From assembly GCA_028871235.1 (NCBI GenBank), contig JAGWNO010000010.1:1-22104 (forward strand): a stretch of 22,104 nucleotides of DNA, given 5' to 3'. The notes beneath the pieces are model-generated. The model did no database searches. It saw nothing but the letters and a program-made list of their open reading frames with translations, and was not told where the DNA came from. Of this stretch, positions 14,325 through 22,104 are shown piece after piece. Within the stretch, counting starts at the first letter, position 1; each line of letters starts with the position of its first letter. The translations under genes and the position numbers were made by a program. Origin of the DNA: Gammaproteobacteria bacterium. GTDB lineage: Bacteria > Pseudomonadota > Gammaproteobacteria > Natronospirales > REEB76.

Positions 14325-16097
14325 TCAGTGCAGCGGCCATACGGCAGGGATGACCAGCACTGCAACCGCCCACATGATGAGATTGAGCGGCAGACCGAAA
14401 CGCAGGTAATCACTGAAGCGATAGCCGCCGGGTCCGTACACCATCAGGTTGGTGGCGTAGCCGATGGGCGTGGCGAAACTGGCCGAGGCGGCGACGGTGA
14501 TGGCCATGGCGTACGGCATGAAGGGCAGCCCCAGCGAGCTGCTGGCGGCAAACGCCAGCGGGAACACGATGACCGCGGCTGCACTGTGGGTGATGGTTTC
14601 CGTCAGCAGCATGGTGACGGCGTAGATCACCACCAGCAACTGCCAGGGATTCTGGCCCGCGAGCGCCAGCAGCGTGTGAGCGATACTCCCGGCCGCGCCG
14701 CTCACCTCCAGGGCCTTGCCGATGCCAAACGCCGCCGCGATGATGACGATGACTTCGAATTCAATACTGCGTCGTGCGTCGCTGGCGCTACAGCAACGGG
14801 TGATGATCATGAGGCCGGCGGCCAGCAGCGCGGCGGTGAACAGCTGCAGCCATCCCAGTGCGGCGACGATAACCAGGCCGGACAGGATGAGCCACGCGAT
14901 CCAGCCGCGCTCGTGGCTGGGGATGCTGGCACCCTCGATCGGGCGCAGCAACAGGAAATCCCTGGAATTGACCCGCTGCTCCATGAATTCATGTCCGGTT
15001 TCCAGCAGCAGTGTGTCGCCCGCGCGCAGTTCGATGTCGCCGATCTTGCGGCGGATGCGTTCGCCGTTGCGCGCCACCGCAATCACCACGGCGTTGTAGA
15101 GCGAGCGGAAGCGTCCCGCGCGCACCGTCTTGCCGCACATGGGCGAATGCGCCGCGATCACCGCCTCGATCAGGGTACGCGCGGTCCGCGGGGCATCCAG
15201 CTTGAACACCTGTTCGGTGGCGGGCACCAGGCCGCGGATGCGTTGCAGGTCGACGATGGATTCAGTGATACCGGCGAACACCAGCCGGTCGCCGGCCCAC
15301 AGACGTTCGTCCGGACCGGCTGCGGGGATGATGCGGCCGTCGCGGTCGATCTCCACCAGAAAAAGCCCGGGCAACTGACGCAATCCCGCGGTCGCGATGG
15401 TCTGGCCTTCCAGCGGGCTGCCGGATTCCAGCAGCATTTCCACGGTGTATTCGCGCGGGTTGTCGAGCTGCGCCAGAGCCGGTTTGCGTGCCGGCAGCAG
15501 CCAGCGGCTGGCGATGAACACGTACAACAGGCCGGCCAGTGCGCAAGGTACGCCGACCCAGGCGATCTCGAAGAACGACATGCCCGGCAGGTGTGCCTGC
15601 GATTCGAGCAGACCGTTGACCACCAGATTGGTGCTGGTGCCTATGAGGGTGCAGGTACCGCCGAATATGGCGGCATAACTCAGCGGGATCATGAGCTTCG
15701 ACGGCGATATGCCCTGGCGTTTGGCCCAATCGGAAACCGCCGGCAGAAACGCGGCCACCAGCGGGGTGTTGTTCATGAATGCGCTCATGCCCGTCACCGG
15801 CAGCATCATGCGCAACTGGGCTCCCAGGACTGTGCGCGGCCGGCCGAACAGCCGCCGGATAAGAGCCTCGATGGCCCCGGTGTTGCGCAGACCGGCGGCC
15901 ACCACGTAGAGCACCGCCACGGTCAGCACCGCCTCATTGGCGAAACCGCTCACCGCCTGTTCGGGAGTGAGTACCCCGCCGAGCAGCAGCAGCGCGACCC
16001 CCGCCAACAGCACCAGATCCGGCGCAAGCCGGGTGACAGCCAGCACCCCCAGACAGGAAAACGTCACCAGACACGTGAACCAGGCAGCGATGGGCAT
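14325..16097 (-). CDS. SLC13-family permease with two RCK_C (TrkA-C) domains
   Basis: The 590-residue inner-membrane protein has a split SLC13/DASS layout. Membrane helices span roughly residues 1-200, including FMNNTPLVAAF (107-117) and GGTCTLIGTSTNLVVNG (146-162). Two soluble RCK_C-like domains lie at about 215-290 and 300-378 (DERLWAGDRLVFAG and IELRAGDTLLLETG are the typical ends). More helices span 397-590, with TETITHSAAAVI (499-510) and FATPIGYATNLMVYGPGGY (541-559). Related proteins move sulfate, dicarboxylates or other anions with sodium; the substrate here cannot be read from sequence. AGGGA stands before the ATG. It faces rplQ and diverges from the SAM hydrolase gene. Confidence 0.9.
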   Translation of the reverse strand: MPIAAWFTCLVTFSCLGVLAVTRLAPDLVLLAGVALLLLGGVLTPEQAVSGFANEAVLTVAVLYVVAAGLRNTGAIEALIRRLFGRPRTVLGAQLRMMLPVTGMSAFMNNTPLVAAFLPAVSDWAKRQGISPSKLMIPLSYAAIFGGTCTLIGTSTNLVVNGLLESQAHLPGMSFFEIAWVGVPCALAGLLYVFIASRWLLPARKPALAQLDNPREYTVEMLLESGSPLEGQTIATAGLRQLPGLFLVEIDRDGRIIPAAGPDERLWAGDRLVFAGITESIVDLQRIRGLVPATEQVFKLDAPRTARTLIEAVIAAHSPMCGKTVRAGRFRSLYNAVVIAVARNGERIRRKIGDIELRAGDTLLLETGHEFMEQRVNSRDFLLLRPIEGASIPSHERGWIAWLILSGLVIVAALGWLQLFTAALLAAGLMIITRCCSASDARRSIEFEVIVIIAAAFGIGKALEVSGAAGSIAHTLLALAGQNPWQLLVVIYAVTMLLTETITHSAAAVIVFPLAFAASSSLGLPFMPYAMAITVAASASFATPIGYATNLMVYGPGGYRFSDYLRFGLPLNLIMWAVAVLVIPAVWPLH

Positions 16098-16149
16098 GGG
16101 CGATCCCTGTCTGAAGCGGTTTGAAGGCGGGTATTATGATGAAGCGCTG

Positions 16150-16155
16150 ATTATA
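16150..16155 (-). promoter_or_regulatory. Possible -10 element for the SLC13 permease gene
   Basis: Read on the - strand, positions 16155-16150 give a perfect TATAAT, 52 nt before the permease ATG, in the 69-nt spacer between the two divergent genes. No good -35 is seen at the right distance (AACAGG or CAACAG at best), and the -35 would fall inside the SAM hydrolase start. A TATTAT at 16132-16137 on the + strand could serve the SAM hydrolase gene, equally without a good -35. Confidence 0.3.
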
Positions 16156-16166
16156 CGGATGTCGCC

Positions 16167-16910
16167 ATGATCCTGTTGTTCACCGACTTCGGTCTGGAGA
16201 GCCCCTACAGCGGACAGGTGAAGCTGGTGCTGCGGCGTGACGCGCCGGGCATCCCGGTCATCGATCTGTGCGCGGATCTGGCGCCGTTCCGGCCGCTGGA
16301 GGCGGGCTATCTGCTCGCGGCCTTGCGTCATGACATACCTGCCGGCGCGGTCTGCCTGTGCGTGGTGGATCCCGGCGTCGGCGCTGAGCGCCGGCCGGTG
16401 ATCCTGCATGCCGACGGCCGCTGGTACGTGGGTCCAGACAACGGCCTGCTCGACGCAGTCGCATCAATCGGCGCTGACGTGCAGTGGTGGGAGATCGGCT
16501 GGCGTCCCCAGTCGCTGTCGGCGAGCTTCCACGGCCGCGACCTGTTTGCGCCGGTGGCGGCCCGGCTGGCCACCGGGATCGCACCCGACCGCAGCAGCAG
16601 CAATATCCGGCTCACCAGGCACGTGGATGTGGCGGCGGAGTTGTCCGCGGTGATCTATATAGACCGCTACGGCAACTGCATCACCGGTCTCAGGGCCGCC
16701 GGCTTGTCCCATGCCACGACGGTGAGCGTGAAAGGCACCGATATAGCTCATGCCCGCATATTCTCCGCTGTGCCTGCAGGCCAGCCATTCTGGTACGAGA
16801 ACTCCCTGGGGCAGGTGGAACTGGCGGTGAATCAGGGCCATGCCGCGCAGCTGCTGCAGCTCACGGTCGGTGACTGGATTGCCTTGCGTCCCGCTGCCGC
16901 GGCATCCTGA
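16167..16910 (+). CDS. S-adenosylmethionine hydrolase (SAM hydroxide adenosyltransferase, former DUF62)
   Basis: The 247-residue product matches the SAM_HAT family, whose studied members split S-adenosylmethionine with water into adenosine and methionine in the cytoplasm. Motifs in order: LFTDFG (4-9, Asp7), VVDPGVG (66-72), PDNGLL (90-95), FHGRDLFAPVAA (121-132), YIDRYGNCITG (164-174) and ENSLGQVELAVN (211-222). Asp68, Arg75 and His122 fit the Asp-Arg-His set described for the archaeal enzyme. It is not the related fluorinase or chlorinase, which are normally longer (about 280-300 residues). The start has only a weak GGAT Shine-Dalgarno. It is convergent with uvrA, 42 nt away, without a clear terminator. 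Confidence 0.9.
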   Translation: MILLFTDFGLESPYSGQVKLVLRRDAPGIPVIDLCADLAPFRPLEAGYLLAALRHDIPAGAVCLCVVDPGVGAERRPVILHADGRWYVGPDNGLLDAVASIGADVQWWEIGWRPQSLSASFHGRDLFAPVAARLATGIAPDRSSSNIRLTRHVDVAAELSAVIYIDRYGNCITGLRAAGLSHATTVSVKGTDIAHARIFSAVPAGQPFWYENSLGQVELAVNQGHAAQLLQLTVGDWIALRPAAAAS

Positions 16911-16952
16911 AAAAATCCTCCCGCGGACGCCGCATGCGGTGAAGACCTGACT

Positions 16953-19835
<2,883 letters not shown>

Positions 19836-19864
19836 TTGAACCTGTGAAAAATCGCGAACCAGCA

Positions 19865-19894
19865 ACTATACGCCGCGGCGCAAGTCCGGCGCAA
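19865..19894 (-). promoter_or_regulatory. Candidate uvrA promoter
   Basis: On the - strand TATAGT (19870-19865) is a 5-of-6 match to the -10 box, with TTGCGC (19894-19889) 18 nt upstream as a weak -35. The -10 lies 29 nt before the chosen uvrA ATG. The weak TTGCGC is like the TTGCGG found before rplC. Confidence 0.4.
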
Positions 19895-19923
19895 AGTCTG
19901 GTGGTGGGATTAAAGTCTGGTGG
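19893..19923. repeat. 12-bp direct repeat upstream of uvrA
   Basis: AAAGTCTGGTGG occurs at 19893-19904 and again at 19912-19923, a period of 19 bp. The second copy runs into the REP-like palindrome, so the repeat may be a by-product of its insertion or a tandem protein-binding site. Confidence 0.6.
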
Positions 19924-19945
19924 GAGCGGCGATAGTCGCCGCGAT
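19921..19945 (+). repeat. REP-like palindrome, copy 1
   Basis: The layout is TGGGA, then a perfect 7-bp stem GCGGCGA (19926-19932) and TCGCCGC (19936-19942) around TAG, then GAT. The same layout recurs at 21430-21454 with different stem bases that still pair. Such GGGAGCGG elements resemble the REP sequences scattered in Pseudomonas and related genomes, which are moved by REP-associated tyrosine transposases. No such transposase is in the window. Confidence 0.6.
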
Positions 19946-19967
19946 GGTTCGGAGATCGCGGTCGGTA

Positions 19968-19994
19968 CCTGTCTGCGTGCATCGCACAGGCAGG
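19968..19994. repeat. Imperfect hairpin in the uvrA/MFS region
   Basis: CCTGTCTG (19968-19975) pairs with CAGGCAGG (19987-19994), 8 bp with one G-U pair, around an 11-nt loop. GGCAG (19989-19993) can instead pair with CTGCC (20001-20005), so two structures compete. There is no T-run, and its role is unknown. Confidence 0.4.
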
Positions 19995-20106
19995 CGGCCG
20001 CTGCCGCTGGTTGGGATAGACAAACTCATTCAGGGGATCGTCTCATGATGATTAAGTATCGGCTCTGAGTGATTACCGCCGGCTGTCCGGAGCAGCGCGC
20101 TTCCCG

Positions 20107-20165
20107 TGATAAAATCCCGGCCGAAAAATCCCTTGCGTCACTCTGGCCACTAACAGTGGTGTGAC
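20107..20165 (+). promoter_or_regulatory. Candidate promoter and leader hairpin for the MFS gene
   Basis: TGATAAAAT (20107-20115) is an extended -10 (TG, one base, TAAAAT) with no clear -35, followed by a GC-rich stretch. About 20 nt on, GTCAC (20137-20141), CCACT (20147-20151), AGTGG (20155-20159) and GTGAC (20161-20165) form a nested hairpin that would lie in the 5' leader, 33 nt before the MFS ATG. It is not an intrinsic terminator as there is no T-run. Confidence 0.4.
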
Positions 20166-20198
20166 ACCCTTGTCCTCAAGCTGGATCCGCCGAACTTG

Positions 20199-21389
20199 AT
20201 GAAAGCCGATCCCATGACCGGCGCCGAGCGCCGTGCCGCCCTGTCCCTGGCCGGCATCTTCTCGCTGCGCATGCTGGGGCTGTTCATGATCTACCCGGTG
20301 TTCGCGCTGTACGCGCGCACCCTGCCGGACGCCACGCCCTTCACCATCGGCCTGGCCCTGGGGGTCTACGGCCTCACCCAGGCGCTGCTGCAGATCCCCT
20401 TCGGGTTTCTCTCCGACCGCTGGGGCAGGAAGCCCATCATCGCCGCGGGACTGGTGCTGTTCGCCGCCGGCAGCGTGCTGGCGGCCCTTGCCCATTCCAT
20501 GGACGGCATCATCGCGGGCCGGCTGCTGCAGGGGGCGGGTGCGGTGGGTTCCGCAATCCTGGCGCTGGCCGCGGACCTGACCCGCGAGCAGCACCGCACC
20601 AAGGCCATGGCCGTCATCGGCATGACCATCGGTCTGGCCTTCGGGCTGGCGGTGGTGGCGGGGCCGGTGCTCTACCGCTGGATCGGCGTGCCCGGCATTT
20701 TCTGGCTGACGGCGGGGCTGGCGCTGGCCGGCATCGGCGTGCTCTTCGGACTGGTGCCGCAGCCCGCCAAGAGCCCGGTGCAGGAAGACGCCGAGGCGGT
20801 GCCGGCGCTGTTTCGCCGGGTGCTGGCCCACCGTGAACTTCTGCGCCTCGACTTCGGCATTCTCGCCCAGCACGCCATTCTCACCGCCAGTTTCCTGAGC
20901 GTGCCGCTGGTGCTCAGGACCGCGGGAGTGCAGGCCCATGACCAGTGGTTCATCTATCTGCCGGTATTGGTGGTCTCGGTGCTCGCCATGGTGCCGTTCA
21001 TCATCGTGGCCGAGCGGCGCGCACGCATGAAGCCGGTGTTCCTGGGGGGCATCGCCGCCCTCGCCGTGGCGCAGCTGCTGTTGCTGCTCGCCCCGGGGCG
21101 CCTGCCGCTGGTGCTGCTGGCGCTGCTGCTGTTTTTCACCGCCTTCAATCTGCTGGAAGCCAGCCTGCCGTCGCTGATCTCGCGGCTGGCCCCGCCCCAC
21201 GCCAAGGGCACGGCCCTGGGGGTGTATTCCTCCTCGCAATTCTTCGGCATCTTCCTCGGCGGGGCCCTCGGCGGCTGGTTGCAGGGGGTGTGGGGCGTGA
21301 ACGGCGTATTCGGTTTCTGCGCGCTGCTGGCGGCACTCTGGTGGCTGGTGGCCTTGCCCATGCGCCCGCCGGCGGCTGCCAGGCAGTAG
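20199..21389 (+). CDS. YajR-like MFS transporter without C-terminal YAM domain
   Basis: The 396-residue membrane protein has twelve predicted hydrophobic segments and MFS motifs: motif A GFLSDRWGRK (69-78), RLLQGAGA (108-115) and an AGP motif C region near 154-156. It resembles E. coli YajR along its length (SLRMLG near the start, DLTREQ-RTKAMA, SLISRLAPPHAKGTALGVYS), but YajR continues to about 454 residues with a cytoplasmic YAM domain that is absent here. The export substrate is unknown. Start choices are ATG 20199 and ATG 20214, neither with a strong Shine-Dalgarno. The same uvrA-MFS-ssb order is known from Pseudomonas. Confidence 0.88.
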   Translation: MKADPMTGAERRAALSLAGIFSLRMLGLFMIYPVFALYARTLPDATPFTIGLALGVYGLTQALLQIPFGFLSDRWGRKPIIAAGLVLFAAGSVLAALAHSMDGIIAGRLLQGAGAVGSAILALAADLTREQHRTKAMAVIGMTIGLAFGLAVVAGPVLYRWIGVPGIFWLTAGLALAGIGVLFGLVPQPAKSPVQEDAEAVPALFRRVLAHRELLRLDFGILAQHAILTASFLSVPLVLRTAGVQAHDQWFIYLPVLVVSVLAMVPFIIVAERRARMKPVFLGGIAALAVAQLLLLLAPGRLPLVLLALLLFFTAFNLLEASLPSLISRLAPPHAKGTALGVYSSSQFFGIFLGGALGGWLQGVWGVNGVFGFCALLAALWWLVALPMRPPAAARQ

Positions 21390-21429
21390 TCCCGGGGCAC
21401 AGCACTCCGGGTGGCAGCAGTGGTCTCTG

Positions 21430-21454
21430 TGGGAGCGGTGGTCCCCACCGCGAT
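21430..21454 (+). repeat. REP-like palindrome, copy 2
   Basis: The layout is TGGGA, then GCGGTGG (21435-21441) and CCACCGC (21445-21451) around TCC, a perfect 7-bp stem, then GAT. Relative to copy 1 (19921-19945) the two changed stem positions are changed on both sides, so pairing is kept. An outer pair GTGGTC (21420-21425) and GACCAC (21458-21463) frames it. It lies 40 nt after the MFS stop and may also serve as an mRNA end structure. Confidence 0.65.
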
Positions 21455-21455
21455 T

Positions 21456-21471
21456 CTGACCACATGTACAG
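21456..21471. promoter_or_regulatory. Candidate LexA (SOS) box upstream of ssb
   Basis: CTGACCACATGTACAG fits the CTG-N10-CAG core of gammaproteobacterial LexA boxes, with one good half-site (TGTACAG). It lies 11 nt upstream of the candidate ssb -35 rather than over the promoter, and the centre is less AT-rich than strong boxes. In E. coli a LexA site serves both uvrA and ssb. A chance match in a spacer of this length is possible. Confidence 0.35.
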
Positions 21472-21481
21472 CCGCAGCCGC

Positions 21482-21510
21482 GTGACCCCGCCAGCCCCAG
21501 CCCTTACAAT
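21482..21510 (+). promoter_or_regulatory. Candidate ssb promoter
   Basis: GTGACC (21482-21487, 4 of 6 to TTGACA) and TACAAT (21505-21510, 5 of 6 to TATAAT) are spaced by exactly 17 nt. The -10 lies 60 nt before the ssb ATG. This suggests ssb has its own promoter and is not only read from the MFS gene. Confidence 0.55.
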
Positions 21511-21570
21511 GACCGCCTCCCGCCCGGGAAAGAGCGGGGACCACCCTCAACGGCAACCGAGGACCGGCAC

Positions 21571-22029
21571 ATGGCACGCGGCGTCAACAAGGTCATTCTC
21601 ATCGGCAACCTGGGGGCGGACCCGGAAGTGCGCTACATGCCCAGCGGCGGCGCGGTCGCCAATATCCGCATGGCCACCAGCGAATCCTGGAAGGACAAGC
21701 AGACCGGCGAGCAGAAGGACCGCACCGAATGGCACCGCATCACCTTTTACGGGCGGCTCGCCGAGATCGCCGGCGAGTACCTGAAGAAAGGCTCGCAGGT
21801 GTACATCGAAGGCAAGCTGCGCACCCGCACCTACGAAAAAGAAGGCCAGACCCACTACTCGACCGAGATCATCGCCGACAACATGCAGATGCTCGGTTCC
21901 CGTGCCGGCGCCGGCGGGGCCGACCGGATCACGTCCGAAAGCAGCGGCGAGCCTGAACCGGCCCCCGCTCCGGCCGCCAAGTCCGGCAAACCCGGCAGCG
22001 ATTTCAGCGACGACGACATCCCGTTTTGA
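21571..22029 (+). CDS. ssb: Single-stranded DNA-binding protein
   Basis: The 152-residue product has the OB fold in residues 1-110 (ARGVNKVILIGNLGADPEVRY, EWHRITFYGRLAEIAGEYLKKG) with Trp40, Trp54 and Phe60 at the DNA-stacking positions of E. coli SSB. A short Pro/Ala-rich linker (about 111-142) leads to the acidic tip DFSDDDIPF that binds partner proteins. It is shorter than E. coli SSB (178) only in the linker. It protects single-stranded DNA in replication, repair and recombination. GAGGA at 21559-21563 lies 7 nt before the ATG. The stop leaves 75 nt to the window end, where I see no gene or clear terminator. Confidence 0.97.
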   Translation: MARGVNKVILIGNLGADPEVRYMPSGGAVANIRMATSESWKDKQTGEQKDRTEWHRITFYGRLAEIAGEYLKKGSQVYIEGKLRTRTYEKEGQTHYSTEIIADNMQMLGSRAGAGGADRITSESSGEPEPAPAPAAKSGKPGSDFSDDDIPF

Positions 22030-22104
22030 GAAACGCCCAGGCTGGATTTGTAAGGGCTTGCGCCATTCTCTCTCCTGCTGAAGTTGGACAGAGGTTTGTG
22101 ACGG

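Larger units (their letters stand above)
19836..20198. other. Gene-free 363-nt region between uvrA and the MFS gene
   Basis: No credible protein gene is seen here. The stretch holds, in order: a uvrA promoter candidate (- strand), a 12-bp direct repeat, a REP-like palindrome, a longer imperfect hairpin, and an extended -10 with a leader hairpin for the MFS gene. The lack of coding signal and the density of inverted repeats suggest a regulatory region that has also collected palindromic repeats. I found no CTG-N10-CAG LexA box in it. Confidence 0.7.

Noticed and set aside
16167..16910. Fluorinase or chlorinase (halide-using relative of SAM hydrolase)
   Set aside because: The product is shorter than those enzymes and carries the Asp68, Arg75 and His122 set of the hydrolase family; the context shows no halometabolite genes.
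20045..20068. Seven-codon frame MMIKYRL after an AGGGGAT-like site, possible leader peptide
   Set aside because: It is too short to judge, lies before the MFS promoter candidate and has no attenuator-like structure linked to it.

Overview
The window is a GC-rich stretch of bacterial chromosome. The protein sequences and gene order point to a gammaproteobacterium: the ribosomal proteins resemble the E. coli and Pseudomonas versions, and rplQ is followed further on by uvrA, an MFS gene and ssb, as in Pseudomonas. No gene in the window fixes the genus. A free-living, perhaps sulfur-related lineage is possible but is only a guess.

Positions 1-14310 hold the end of tuf and then the complete S10, spc and alpha ribosomal clusters, all on the + strand: rpsJ-rplC-rplD-rplW-rplB-rpsS-rplV-rpsC-rplP-rpmC-rpsQ, then rplN-rplX-rplE-rpsN-rpsH-rplF-rplR-rpsE-rpmD-rplO-secY-rpmJ, then rpsM-rpsK-rpsD-rpoA-rplQ. 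Spacers are mostly short, with several stop/start overlaps. Longer, structured spacers occur at four places: rpsJ/rplC (strong extended -10 promoter plus a perfect 11-bp hairpin), secY/rpmJ (terminator-like hairpin), rpmJ/rpsM (alpha leader position) and rpoA/rplQ (four consecutive stem-loops in 152 nt). A clear intrinsic terminator follows rplQ. Three alpha-operon proteins carry unusual tails: S13 (altered, longer C-terminus), S11 (Ala-rich N-terminal extension) and L17 (about 70-residue Lys/Ala-rich, histone-H1-like C-terminal extension).

Positions 14311-16952 hold a divergent pair: an SLC13-type permease with two central RCK_C/TrkA-C domains (- strand) and a SAM hydrolase of the former DUF62 family (+ strand). 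In Pseudomonas aeruginosa this slot, as I remember it, holds katA and bfrA, so these two genes look like variable cargo in a conserved frame.

Positions 16953-22104 hold uvrA (- strand), a 363-nt gene-free region rich in hairpins and promoter-like sites, a YajR-like MFS transporter lacking the C-terminal domain of E. coli YajR, and ssb (both + strand). Two REP-like palindromes of the same architecture, with compensatory stem changes, lie on either side of the MFS gene. A CTG-N10-CAG site fitting a LexA box lies upstream of ssb.

Most of the window is core housekeeping DNA. I do not see a clear new defence or biosynthetic system. The points worth a second look are the L17 tail, the structured rpoA/rplQ spacer, the internal S10-cluster promoter and hairpin, and the REP-like pair.
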